Shown: positions 27,799-41,119 of the stretch, piece by piece
Layout: the number at the start of each line of letters is the position of its first letter
Numbering within the stretch: position 1 is the first letter of the stretch
Assembly: GCA_027491255.1 (NCBI GenBank)
Contig: JAIXWM010000008.1
Location: 113,490 to 177,489 of the forward strand
Origin: Rubrivivax sp.
GTDB taxonomy: Bacteria; Pseudomonadota; Gammaproteobacteria; Burkholderiales; Burkholderiaceae_C
DNA: 64,000 nt
Direction of reading: 5' to 3'
Position numbers and translations under genes: made by a program
The notes under the pieces: model-generated
Told to the model about the DNA's origin: nothing
The model's input: the letters and a program-made list of their open reading frames with translations, nothing else
Database searches by the model: none

Positions 27799-28113
27799 TC
27801 AGCCCTTGCGCACCCAGGCGCTGCACCAGCCCGGCCCGGCCACCTGGCGGGCGCCGAACAGCGGGCAGCCGCCCCAGGGGTCGGTGGCCTTGGCCTGGTA
27901 GAGCTGGCAGTTGTCGCAGCGCTGCGAAGCCGCGTGCCGCGGAAACTTCGCCTTGTCGACCTGGTTCGTGTCGTGCCGGTATCCCAGCGCGACGGCCTGG
28001 GGGTCCTTCTCGTCGATACGGGCGGGCTGTGCGCCCACCGATGCGGCCGTCAGCGTCGCGCCGGCCGTGGCGGCAGCCTGCAGCATGAAGCAGCGGCGGG
28101 TGGTGGTATTCAT
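27799..28113 (-). CDS. High-potential iron-sulfur protein (HiPIP)
   Basis: The precursor is 104 residues. It has a twin-Arg leader (TTTRRCFMLQAAATAG) of Tat type, as expected for a protein exported with its cluster. The mature part has four cysteines in the HiPIP order RCDNCQLY, GGCPLFG and GWCSAW, which bind a [4Fe-4S] cluster. HiPIPs carry electrons in the periplasm, often to a photosynthetic reaction centre or an oxidase. This fits a Rubrivivax-like host but does not prove phototrophy. Confidence 0.93.
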   Translation of the reverse strand: MNTTTRRCFMLQAAATAGATLTAASVGAQPARIDEKDPQAVALGYRHDTNQVDKAKFPRHAASQRCDNCQLYQAKATDPWGGCPLFGARQVAGPGWCSAWVRKG

Positions 28114-28184
28114 GGTTGGGTCCTCCTTGTGATGCGCAGACGTGTTGTTCGTGCGGCCGGAAGTCTCGCCGTGCCGCGAAGTCC

Positions 28185-28979
28185 CTAGAGGTCGAAGCCG
28201 TAATCCACCGTCAGCGGCGCGTGGTCGCTGAAGCGGCTGGCCTTGTGGATGCGGGCCTCGCGGGCGGTGGCGGCCAGCGCCGGGGTGGCAAGCTGGTAGT
28301 CGATGCGCCAGCCCACGTTCTTCGCCCAGGCCTGGCCGCGGTTGCTCCACCAGGTGTAGCCCTCCTCGGTGGCCTGCGGGTGCAGGCGGCGGTAGACGTC
28401 CACCAGAGCGGTCTGCTCGAACAGCCGCGTCATCCAGGCGCGCTCCTCGGGCAGGAAGCCGCTGTTCTTCAGGTTGCCCTTCCAGTTCTTCAGGTCGGCC
28501 TCGGTGTGGGCGATGTTGACGTCGCCCACGAGGATGAACTCGCGCTCGCGTGCCAGCGCCTGCAGGCGCGGGAAGACGGCGTCGAGGAAGCGGTACTTGG
28601 CCTGCTGGCGCTCGTCGCTGCTCGAGCCGCTGGGGAAGTAGCTGCTGACGATGCTCAGCCGGCGCCCCGGGCGGTCGAAGCGCAGCTCGACCCAGCGCCC
28701 CTCCTCGTCGAACTCGGGCACGCCGATGCCGGTGCGCACGTCGCTGGGCTCGTGGCGTGTGTACAGGCCCACGCCCGAGTAGCCCTTCTTCTGCGCACAG
28801 TGGAAGTGCCCGGCCAGTTCACCGAAGCGCTCGAAGCGCCCGGCGATGTCCTCGACCTGGGCCTTGAGCTCCTGCACCCCCATACAATCCGCGCCCGCTG
28901 CGGCCAGCCAGTCGGCCAGGCCCTTGGACGCCGCTGAACGGATGCCGTTCAGGTTGAGCGAAACCAACCGAAACCCCAC
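28185..28979 (-). CDS. xthA: Exodeoxyribonuclease III
   Basis: ExoIII is an AP endonuclease and 3'-5' exonuclease in base-excision repair. The product is about 264 residues with LVSLNLNGIRSA, VQELKAQ (metal Glu), VGDVNIAHTEADLKN and the catalytic SDHAPL. No ATG fits. The GTG at 28979 is proposed, with a TTG at about 28967 (…LVSLNLNG) as the alternative. The start lies only 12 bases from divergent pyrE, so their promoters must overlap each other's coding starts. Confidence 0.93.
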   Translation of the reverse strand: MGFRLVSLNLNGIRSAASKGLADWLAAAGADCMGVQELKAQVEDIAGRFERFGELAGHFHCAQKKGYSGVGLYTRHEPSDVRTGIGVPEFDEEGRWVELRFDRPGRRLSIVSSYFPSGSSSDERQQAKYRFLDAVFPRLQALAREREFILVGDVNIAHTEADLKNWKGNLKNSGFLPEERAWMTRLFEQTALVDVYRRLHPQATEEGYTWWSNRGQAWAKNVGWRIDYQLATPALAATAREARIHKASRFSDHAPLTVDYGFDL

Positions 28980-28991
28980 CGGAACACCCCC

Positions 28992-29666
28992 ATGCAAGTG
29001 CCGGCCCCCGACGCCCTGGCCCAGGAGTTCGTGCGCTTCTCCCTGCAGGCTGGCGTGCTGCGCTTCGGCGAGTTCAAGACCAAGGCCGGGCGGCTGTCGC
29101 CCTACTTCTTCAACGCCGGCCTGTTCGACGACGGCGCCAAGCTCGGCCGTCTCGCGGAATTCTATGCACGGCGCCTGCTGGCCTCGGGGCTGGAATTCGA
29201 CATGCTCTTCGGCCCGGCCTACAAGGGCATCACGCTGGCGGCGGCGGTGGCCATCGAGCTCGCGCGTGCCGGGCGCAACGTGCCCTACGCCTACAACCGC
29301 AAGGAAGCCAAGGACCACGGCGAGGGCGGCGTGCTCGTGGGCGCGCCGGTGCGCGGGCGGGTGCTGATCGTCGACGACGTCATCAGCGCCGGCACCTCGG
29401 TGCGGGAGTCGATCGCGCTGATCAGCGCCGCCGGCGCCACACCGTGTGGCGTGGCGATCGCGCTCGACCGCCAGGAAAAGGCCACCGAAGGCGGCGCCGA
29501 CGCGCCGTGGTCGGCGGTGCAGTACGTGCAGCAGCACCTGGGCCTGCCGGTGGCCGCCGTGGCCACGCTGGCCGACCTGCTGCAGCTGCTCGAGACCAGC
29601 GACGACGCCGAGCTGCGCCAGCACCGGGCGCCGGTGCGGGCCTACCGGGAGCGCTACGGGGTCTGA
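28992..29666 (+). CDS. pyrE: Orotate phosphoribosyltransferase
   Basis: PyrE joins orotate and PRPP to form orotidine monophosphate in pyrimidine synthesis. The 224-residue product has FKTKAGRLSPYFFNAG, the flexible-loop YNRKEAKDHGEGG and the PRPP motif VLIVDDVISAGTSV. The gene is divergent from xthA with a very short gap. It is followed by about 180 bases and then the Phd/PIN pair. Confidence 0.96.
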   Translation: MQVPAPDALAQEFVRFSLQAGVLRFGEFKTKAGRLSPYFFNAGLFDDGAKLGRLAEFYARRLLASGLEFDMLFGPAYKGITLAAAVAIELARAGRNVPYAYNRKEAKDHGEGGVLVGAPVRGRVLIVDDVISAGTSVRESIALISAAGATPCGVAIALDRQEKATEGGADAPWSAVQYVQQHLGLPVAAVATLADLLQLLETSDDAELRQHRAPVRAYRERYGV

Positions 29667-29847
29667 CAGCGTGAGAGGCTGAGAGGCGTTCCTCAAGGCG
29701 GGGGAACGTTCAGCCCGCCGCGCGGCAACCCGAGAGGTGGGAGCCCGCACACGGGTTCGGCGGTCCGCGGTGCTGCAGCCAGCTCGAGCACCAAGCTGGA
29801 CCGAGTTTGGACTACTATCCGGTACACATCTGGGGAGGCGGTCGGCC

Positions 29848-30180
29848 ATGGACTATGTGACGGTCAGGGAACTGCGTGACAAGTCGGGGCAGGTCTGGCA
29901 GCGTGTGGAGGCCGGCGAGGAGTTCGTCGTCACCCGCAATGGCCGGCCGTGCGCCCTGCTGCTGCACGCCGAGCCCAGTCAGGTGGAAGAACTGCTGCGC
30001 GCGCACCGGGCTGCGCGCCTGGGTGCGGCGATTCGACGCCTGCAGGAGCACGCCCGCTCGAAGGGGCTGGATCGCTTGAGTGACGACGAGGTCCAGGCGG
30101 AAATCGATGCCCTGCGCCGCGAGCGGGCCACCGCGGCCAGCGGCGCCGACGCGATGGCCGACGATGCGGGCGGTCATTGA
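29848..30180 (+). CDS. Phd/YefM-type antitoxin
   Basis: This 110-residue protein starts with the Phd/YefM DNA-binding fold (MDYVTVRELRDKSGQVWQRV, then EEFVVTRNGRPCALLLH). It is longer than a classical Phd and ends in an acidic/Ala-rich tail that overlaps the toxin start by 17 bases. GGGGAGG at about 29832 is a good ribosome-binding site. It is expected to bind the PIN-domain product and repress its own promoter. Confidence 0.88.
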   Translation: MDYVTVRELRDKSGQVWQRVEAGEEFVVTRNGRPCALLLHAEPSQVEELLRAHRAARLGAAIRRLQEHARSKGLDRLSDDEVQAEIDALRRERATAASGADAMADDAGGH

Positions 30181-30589
30181 CACCAACATCCTGGTGTCGG
30201 CCTTGTTGCGACCGGGCAGTACGCCCGACGCCGTCTTGCAGGCCATCGTTTCGGGCAGGCTCGCACCGGTCGTCTGCGACGCCATCATGGCCGAGTACGC
30301 CGAGGTGCTGTCGCGGCAGCGTTTCGCCTTCCCGGCGAGGGCCGTCGACGAACTGCTCATGCTGCTGGGGCAGCAGTCTGCCTGGGTGACGCTGCCGCCC
30401 TACGACGGTCAGCCGGCGCTGCCCGATCCCGACGACTGGCCGTTCGTGGCCTGTGCGCTCGCCGCGGGCTGCCCCGTGTTGACGGGCAACACGCGGCATT
30501 TCCCGGCAGCGGCAGGCATCGAGGTGCTGACGGCCCGGGAATGGCTCACCTCGCGCCTGCCGGCGCCGGCCACTCCTCGGGGCCTCTAG
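30164..30589 (+). CDS. PIN-domain toxin (putative ribonuclease)
   Basis: This 141-residue PIN protein has AVIDTNILVSALLRPGS with the first acidic residue, Glu in MAEYAEVL, and the later LPDPDDWPFVACALAAGCPVLTGN with the remaining acidic positions, so the metal site appears intact. The chosen ATG gives the MRAVIDTN start. The pattern resembles the COG1569 group rather than classical VapC. It overlaps the upstream Phd-type antitoxin. Confidence 0.9.
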   Translation: MRAVIDTNILVSALLRPGSTPDAVLQAIVSGRLAPVVCDAIMAEYAEVLSRQRFAFPARAVDELLMLLGQQSAWVTLPPYDGQPALPDPDDWPFVACALAAGCPVLTGNTRHFPAAAGIEVLTAREWLTSRLPAPATPRGL

Positions 30590-30629
30590 AGCATGACCGG
30601 TAGCCGGCCGAGGCTGACGCGCCGCAGGC

Positions 30630-32099
<1,470 letters not shown>

Positions 32100-32124
32100 C
32101 GGGGGGCAATCCTGGCTGGCGCGC

Positions 32125-35198
<3,074 letters not shown>

Positions 35199-35208
35199 AG
35201 GCGCGCTG

Positions 35209-36171
35209 ATGCCGCTGGGGACGCTCGACCGGACCCCGCCGCCTATCTTCCGCCAGGGCTTCTCGGCCCTGACGAAGCTGGTCTTCTTCTCGGCCCTGGC
35301 CCTGCTGATGATGGTGGCCGACGCGCGCTGGCGCATCGTGGACCCGCTGCGCGCGGCCATTGCGACCGCGCTGCTGCCGCTGCAACAGGCCTTGGCGGTG
35401 CCGGTGCGCGCCTGGGACGCGGCGGCCGACTACCTGCGCGGTCTGGAGCAGGCGCGGGCCGGCGAGCAGGCGGCCCGCGCCGCGCTGGCGCTGCAGGCCG
35501 AGCGCGCGGCGCGCGCTGGAGAGCTCGCGGCCGAGAACCAGCGCCTGCGCGCGCTGCTGGAACTGCGCCCGGCGCTGGCAGTGCCTTCCACGCCCGCAGA
35601 GATCCTCTACGAAGCCGCCGACCCCTACTCGCGCAAGGTCGTCATCGACCGCGGCGCCACGCAGGGCGTGCAGCGCGGCGCGCCGGTGGTCAACGAGGCC
35701 GGCGTGCTCGGTCAGGTCACGCGCGTGCACCCGCTGACGTCCGAGGTCACGCTGCTGACCGACCGCGACGCGGCGATCCCGGTGCTGAACACGCGCACCC
35801 AACAGCGCAGCGCCGCCTTCGGCGGCGCCGGCGGCGGTGCCAATCCGGGGATGGAACTGCGCTTCATGGCCGGCAATGCCGACGTCCAGCCCGGCGACCT
35901 GCTCATGACCAGCGGCCTGGACGGCGTCTACCCTGCGGGGCTGCCGGTGGCGCGGGTGATCGCCGTGGAGCGCCGGGCGGATTCGGGCTTCGCGCGCATC
36001 GCGCTCGCACCCGCGGCCCCGCCCGACGGTGTGCGCCATGTGCTCGTGCTCGAGCCCACGTCCGCGCAACTGCCGCCGCGTCCCGAGGCCGACGCCACGG
36101 CCGCCGGGGCGCGCGGCGCCGCCGGCGCTGCCCGGTCGGGGATGCCAGCGCCTCGAGGAGCGGGGCGGTGA
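35209..36171 (+). CDS. mreC: MreC cell-shape protein
   Basis: The product is 320 residues with one N-terminal membrane segment (about residues 22-45), a coiled-coil region (about 75-120, many Ala/Glu/Arg heptads), then the beta-rich MreC domain (VIDRGATQGVQRGAPVVNEAG and GDLLMTSGLDGVYPAGLPV). MreC activates PBP2-RodA in the periplasm. The C-terminal 40 residues are an Ala/Pro-rich tail. The stop overlaps the mreD GTG. Confidence 0.96.
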   Translation: MPLGTLDRTPPPIFRQGFSALTKLVFFSALALLMMVADARWRIVDPLRAAIATALLPLQQALAVPVRAWDAAADYLRGLEQARAGEQAARAALALQAERAARAGELAAENQRLRALLELRPALAVPSTPAEILYEAADPYSRKVVIDRGATQGVQRGAPVVNEAGVLGQVTRVHPLTSEVTLLTDRDAAIPVLNTRTQQRSAAFGGAGGGANPGMELRFMAGNADVQPGDLLMTSGLDGVYPAGLPVARVIAVERRADSGFARIALAPAAPPDGVRHVLVLEPTSAQLPPRPEADATAAGARGAAGAARSGMPAPRGAGR

Positions 36172-36689
36172 GCCTCGGGCGCTCGGCCGACCAGCTGCTG
36201 CTGCCGGTCAATCCCTTCTTCATCGCGCTGTCGCTGGCGCTGGCCCTGGCGCTGAACCTGCTGCCGCTGGGGCGTCACGCGGCGGCCCCCGACGTGCTGG
36301 CCGTGGTGCTCGCGTTCTGGAGCGTGCACCAGCCGCGCCGTGTCGGCGTGGGCGTGGCCTTCCTGTGCGGCATGGCGATGGATGTGCACATGGGCGCCTT
36401 GCTCGGCCAGCATGCGCTGGCCTACACCGTGCTCGGCTACGCGGCGGTGATGATGCACCGCCGCCTGCTGTGGTTCGGGCTGGCCGCCCAGATGGTGCAA
36501 GTGCTGCCGCTGTTCGCCCTGGCCACGGGGGTGGCGTTGACCGTGCGCCTGGCGGTGGGCGGCATGTTCCCCGGCTGGGGCATCTTTCTGGCGCCGGTGT
36601 TCGACGCGCTGCTGTGGCCCGTGGCCCATGCGCTGTTGCTGGCGCCACAGCGCCGTCCGCCCGACCCTGACAAGACCCGCCCGTTGTAA
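36168..36689 (+). CDS. mreD: MreD cell-shape membrane protein
   Basis: This 173-residue protein has about five membrane segments, the usual MreD size. Recognisable features include LLPVNPFFIALSLALALALNL and FWSVHQPRRVGVGVAFLCG. The GTG start overlaps the mreC stop. MreD helps assemble the elongation complex. Confidence 0.93.
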   Translation: MSLGRSADQLLLPVNPFFIALSLALALALNLLPLGRHAAAPDVLAVVLAFWSVHQPRRVGVGVAFLCGMAMDVHMGALLGQHALAYTVLGYAAVMMHRRLLWFGLAAQMVQVLPLFALATGVALTVRLAVGGMFPGWGIFLAPVFDALLWPVAHALLLAPQRRPPDPDKTRPL

Positions 36690-36744
36690 GTGGCCTGTCC
36701 CCCCGAAAGGCCAGCCGCAGGCCCGAGAATGCGGCCGTCCCACC

Positions 36745-38799
36745 ATGGCCGAGATCCGCAACGTCGAACTCGAGTTGCACCGCTTTCGCGGTCGCCTGCT
36801 CGCGGCTGCGGCTTTCGTGCTGCTGTGCTTCAGCCTCGTGCTGGCGCGCCTGGTGTGGCTGCAGGTCGTGCGCCACGACGAGCTGGCGCTGCAGGCCGAG
36901 GCCAACCGCATCGCCGTGGTGCCGGTCGTCCCGAACCGCGGGCTGATCGTCGACCGCCACGGCGTCGTCCTCGCCACCAACTACTCCGCGTACACGCTGG
37001 AGGTCACCCCGCGCGCCGCGGCGCAGCTTGACGCGCTGGTCGAGGCCCTGGCCGGCGTGGTCGAGGTCACCCCGCGCGACGTGCGCCGCTTCCGGCGCCT
37101 GCGCGAGGAGATGAAGGGCGCGGAGTCGCTGCCCCTGCGCAGCCGCCTGAGCGACGCCGAGGTCGCGCGCTTCCTCGCCCAGCGCTACCGCTTCCCCGGG
37201 GTCGAGATCAAGGCGCGGCTGTTCCGGCAATACCCGCTGGGCGAGACCGGCAGCCACCTGCTGGGCTACATCGGCCGCATCAACGCCGCCGAGAAGGCGG
37301 CAATGGAAGACTGGGCCGAGGAGCGGGCGGCCAACTACCGCGGCACCGAGTACATCGGCAAGCTCGGCCTGGAGCAGCGCTACGAGGCCGAGCTGCACGG
37401 CGTGGCCGGCTTCGAGGAGGTGGAAACCAGCGCCGGCGGGCGCGCGGTGCGGCGCCTGAGCAGCCAGCCGCCCACGCCCGGCGACAAGCTCGTGCTGTCC
37501 ATCGACGTCCGGCTGCAGGGGCTGGTCGAGCAGATGTTCGGCGAGCGCCGCGGCGCGCTCGTCGCGCTCGACCCGCGCAACGGCGAGGTGCTGGCCTTCG
37601 TCAGCAAGCCCACCTTCGACCCCAACCTCTTCGTCGACGGCATCGACGTCGAGAGCTGGCGCGAGCTCAACGAGTCGATCGAAAAGCCGCTGCTGAACCG
37701 GGCGCTGCGCGGCACCTACCCGCCGGGCTCGACCTTCAAGCCCTTCATGGCGCTGGCCGCGCTGAACTCCGGCAAGCGCAATGCGGCGCAGACCGTCAAC
37801 GACGCAGGCACCTTCCAGTTCGGCAACCACGTCTTTCGCAGCCATGGCGACACCGGTCTGGGCGCGGTGGACATGCACCGCTCGATCGTGCTGTCCAGCA
37901 ACGTCTACTACTACTCGCTGGCCAGCGAGATGGGTGTGGACCTGATGCACGAGCAGCTGTCGCCCTTCGGCTTCGGCCGGCCCACGGGTGTGGACCTCGA
38001 CAACGAGGTCTCGGGCGTGCTGCCGTCCACCGAGTGGAAGCGCCAGCGCTTCAAGCGCCCCGAGCAGCAGAAGTGGTACGCCGGCGAGACCATCTCGCTG
38101 GGCATCGGGCAGGGCTACAACAACTTCACGATGCTGCAACTGGCCAGCGCGACGGCCACGCTGGTCAACGGCGGCCAGCGCTTCCAGCCGCGTCTGGTGC
38201 GCGAGGTCGAGGATGCCGTCACGCACGCGCGCCGTCCCGTCGCGCGCGAGGACCTGCCGCCGCTGGCGCTGAAGCCCGAGCATGTCGAGGTCATCCGCCG
38301 CGCGCTGCATGCGGTCACGCTCGAGGGCACGGCCACGCGCGTGTTCGCCGGAGCGCCCTACGCCAGCGGCGGCAAGACCGGCACGGCCCAGGCGGTGGGG
38401 ATCCGCCAGAACGAGAAGTACAACGCCGCCAAGCTCGAGGAGCACCAGCGAGACCATTCGCTGTACATCGCGGCCGCGCCGATCGACGCCCCCACCGTCG
38501 TGCTGGCGGTGATCGTCGAGAACGCCGGCTTCGGCGCCGAGGCCGCGGCGCCGATCGCGCGCCGTGTCTTCGACTACCTGCTGCTGGGCCAGGCGCCCAG
38601 CGAACAGGACCTCGCGGCCGTACGCCAGGGCCGCGCGGCCGCGCCCATCGGCACCCCGCGGCGTGCCGAGGACCTGCCGCTGCCGGGCATCCCGGGCGCC
38701 GTCGAGGCGGCCGTGGTCCCGGCGGCGCCTGCGCCGCGCGCCAGCCTGGACGGCGCGCGGATCGTGCAGCGCGGGCCGGTGCCGGAGCGGATGCGTTGA
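36745..38799 (+). CDS. mrdA: PBP2, elongation-specific peptidoglycan transpeptidase
   Basis: The 684-residue product has one N-terminal membrane anchor (about 19-40), a pedestal domain and a class B transpeptidase domain. Active-site motifs are YPPGSTFKPF with Ser329, SSN in VLSSNVYYY, and the KTG triad in GGKTGTAQ. PBP2 cross-links the side wall with RodA. The last 60 residues are a Pro/Ala-rich extension beyond the usual end. The gene overlaps rodA. Confidence 0.97.
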   Translation: MAEIRNVELELHRFRGRLLAAAAFVLLCFSLVLARLVWLQVVRHDELALQAEANRIAVVPVVPNRGLIVDRHGVVLATNYSAYTLEVTPRAAAQLDALVEALAGVVEVTPRDVRRFRRLREEMKGAESLPLRSRLSDAEVARFLAQRYRFPGVEIKARLFRQYPLGETGSHLLGYIGRINAAEKAAMEDWAEERAANYRGTEYIGKLGLEQRYEAELHGVAGFEEVETSAGGRAVRRLSSQPPTPGDKLVLSIDVRLQGLVEQMFGERRGALVALDPRNGEVLAFVSKPTFDPNLFVDGIDVESWRELNESIEKPLLNRALRGTYPPGSTFKPFMALAALNSGKRNAAQTVNDAGTFQFGNHVFRSHGDTGLGAVDMHRSIVLSSNVYYYSLASEMGVDLMHEQLSPFGFGRPTGVDLDNEVSGVLPSTEWKRQRFKRPEQQKWYAGETISLGIGQGYNNFTMLQLASATATLVNGGQRFQPRLVREVEDAVTHARRPVAREDLPPLALKPEHVEVIRRALHAVTLEGTATRVFAGAPYASGGKTGTAQAVGIRQNEKYNAAKLEEHQRDHSLYIAAAPIDAPTVVLAVIVENAGFGAEAAAPIARRVFDYLLLGQAPSEQDLAAVRQGRAAAPIGTPRRAEDLPLPGIPGAVEAAVVPAAPAPRASLDGARIVQRGPVPERMR

Positions 38800-39953
38800 C
38801 CGCCGTCGTCCAGCGCCCCGGCCTGTGGCAGCGGCTGCAGCCCTGGTTCAGCGGCTTCGACGGCTGGCTGATGCTGGCCATCGGCCTGCTGGCGGCCTTG
38901 GGCCTGGTGGTGATGTATTCGGCCGGCTACGACCATGGCACGCGCTTCGTCGACCACGGTCGCAACATGCTGATCGCGTTGGCGGTGATGTTCGTCGCCG
39001 CGCAGGTGCCGCCGCAGCGGCTGATGGCGCTGGCCGCGCCGCTGTACGCGCTGGGCGTGGTGCTGCTGGTGGCCACGGCGCTGTTCGGCATCACGAAGAA
39101 GGGCGCGACGCGCTGGCTCGACCTGGGCTTCGTCGTCATCCAGCCCAGCGAAATCCTGAAGATCGCGCTGCCGCTGATGCTGGCGTGGTGGTTCCAGAAA
39201 CGCGAGGGCCAGCTGCGCGCGCCCGACTTCGCCGTCGCCGGGCTGATCCTGGCCGTGCCCGTGGTGCTGATCGCGCGCCAGCCCGATCTCGGCACCTCGC
39301 TGCTGGTGCTGGCCGCCGGGCTGTACGTGATCTTCTTCGCCGGGCTGAGCTGGAAGCTGATCGTGCCCGTGTTCGTGGTCGGCATGGTCGGCATCGTCGC
39401 CATCGTCGTCAGCGAGCCCTGGATCTGCGAGGCCGGGGTGCGCTGGCCGGTGCTGCGTGAATACCAGCAGCACCGCGTCTGCACCCTGCTCGACCCGACC
39501 CGCGACCCGCTGGGCAAGGGCTTCCACATCATCCAGGGCATGATCGCGATCGGTTCGGGCGGCCTCACCGGCAAGGGCTTCATGCAGGGCACGCAGACGC
39601 ACCTGGAATTCATCCCCGAGCGCACGACCGACTTCATCTTCGCCGCGCTCAGCGAGGAGTTCGGCCTGCTCGGCGTGCTCATGCTGCTGGCCGGGTTCGT
39701 CTTCCTCATCCTGCGCGGGCTGACGATCGCCGGCGAGGCGCCCATGCTCTTCGGGCGCCTGCTGGCCGGCGCGCTCACCCTCAGCGTGTTCACCTACGCC
39801 TTCGTCAACATGGGCATGGTCAGCGGCATCCTGCCGGTGGTCGGGGTGCCGCTGCCCTTCGTCAGCTACGGCGGCACGGCGATGGTGACGCTGGGCCTGG
39901 GGCTCGGGATCGTGATGTCGGTGGCGCGCAGCCGCGGCCTGATGCAGAGCTGA
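38796..39953 (+). CDS. rodA: RodA, SEDS peptidoglycan glycosyltransferase
   Basis: This SEDS-family polymerase partners PBP2. The roughly 385-residue product has about ten membrane segments, GATRWLDLGFVVIQPSEILK, ARQPDLGTS, FIPERTTDFIFAALSEEFG and GVPLPFVSYGG, all SEDS hallmarks. No ATG fits, and the proposed TTG overlaps the mrdA TGA (TTGA), so it is probably read by translational coupling. Confidence 0.96.
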   Translation: MTAVVQRPGLWQRLQPWFSGFDGWLMLAIGLLAALGLVVMYSAGYDHGTRFVDHGRNMLIALAVMFVAAQVPPQRLMALAAPLYALGVVLLVATALFGITKKGATRWLDLGFVVIQPSEILKIALPLMLAWWFQKREGQLRAPDFAVAGLILAVPVVLIARQPDLGTSLLVLAAGLYVIFFAGLSWKLIVPVFVVGMVGIVAIVVSEPWICEAGVRWPVLREYQQHRVCTLLDPTRDPLGKGFHIIQGMIAIGSGGLTGKGFMQGTQTHLEFIPERTTDFIFAALSEEFGLLGVLMLLAGFVFLILRGLTIAGEAPMLFGRLLAGALTLSVFTYAFVNMGMVSGILPVVGVPLPFVSYGGTAMVTLGLGLGIVMSVARSRGLMQS

Positions 39954-39971
39954 GCCCGGGCCGCGAGGCCG

Positions 39972-40943
39972 TCAACGCGTCACCGGCTGCACGTCCAGGG
40001 CCCACACCAGCAACGTGAAGGTCGCGAAGGCGGCCACCGTGCTGGCCATGATGATGCGCGCCACGCGCCCGTTGTCGGCGCCGAAGCGCTCGGCCAGCAG
40101 CGACACGTTGCTCGCGCTCGGCAGCGCCGCCACGAGCGTGATGACGAGGATCTGGAAGGCGTTGATCGGCGCCCCGAGCGCGTGCGCGGCGGCGCACACG
40201 GCGAAGGCCAGCAGCGGATGCAGCACCAGCTTGATCGCCGCCACCGGCAGGTACAGCGCCGCCGGCGTGCGCGTGTGCGCGTGGCGCCCGGCGCGCCACA
40301 GCACGGCGCCGATCGTGAACAGCGCCACCGGCGAGGCGGCGTCGGCGAGCATGCGCACCGCCGTGTCCACCGGCCCCGACAGGCGCAGGCCGCTGGCCGA
40401 GCTTGCCGCGCCGAGCGCGATCGCCCACGGCAGCGGGTTCGACAGCGTGCCCTTCAGGGCCTTCACCAGCGCCGCGCGTGCGCCCTGGCCCGAGGCGTCG
40501 TGGGCCTGCGCGAGCGCGATGCACAGCGAGCTCGTGAAGAAGATGTCCACCAGGATGGTGCAGATCGCCGGCCCGGCCGCGCCGCTGCCCAGCAGCGCCA
40601 CCAGCAGGGGCACGCCCATGAAGCCGGTGTTCGGGAAGGCCGCCACGAGCGCGCCGAAGGCCGCGTCCTTGAGGTGCACGCGCGCGCTCAAGGTGAGCGC
40701 GACCGTGAAGCCCACGACCACCAGCGCGCACAGCAGCCACACCGCCAGCAGTGTGGGGTTCAGCAATTCCAGCACCGGCGTGCCGGCACCGAAGCGAAAC
40801 AGCATGCACGGCAGCGCAAAGTACAGCACGAAGGCGTTCAGGCCCCCGATCGCGCTTTCCGGCAGGACGCCCTGGCGCGCGGCGAGATAGCCGCACAGCA
40901 CGAGAGCGAAGAAGGGGATGGTGACGGCGAGGATGGCCTGCAT
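39972..40943 (-). CDS. AEC-family (auxin efflux carrier) transporter
   Basis: This 323-residue protein has about ten membrane segments. The family pattern is seen in LAVTIPFFALVLCGYLAARQG, LPESAIGGLNAFVLYFALPCMLFRF and the C-terminal LITLVAALPSASNVSLLAERFGA. Bacterial AEC members move dicarboxylates, amino acids or other organic anions. It is convergent with rodA with only 18 bases between the stops. Confidence 0.9.
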   Translation of the reverse strand: MQAILAVTIPFFALVLCGYLAARQGVLPESAIGGLNAFVLYFALPCMLFRFGAGTPVLELLNPTLLAVWLLCALVVVGFTVALTLSARVHLKDAAFGALVAAFPNTGFMGVPLLVALLGSGAAGPAICTILVDIFFTSSLCIALAQAHDASGQGARAALVKALKGTLSNPLPWAIALGAASSASGLRLSGPVDTAVRMLADAASPVALFTIGAVLWRAGRHAHTRTPAALYLPVAAIKLVLHPLLAFAVCAAAHALGAPINAFQILVITLVAALPSASNVSLLAERFGADNGRVARIIMASTVAAFATFTLLVWALDVQPVTR

Positions 40944-41119
40944 GGGGGCGGCAGTATCGCAAGGGGGCGCGCCCGGTATCGCCGGACCAGGTGCCGCCCT
41001 CCCGGGTTTTCCTGCGCTTGCGCGCCCGTGAACCTCGCCCGAACAATCGACCGTTCGCGGCAGCGCGGGTCCGCAGGGCCGGCGTGCCGCGGTCTGTCCG
41101 CATCCCGAGGAGTCTGTCC

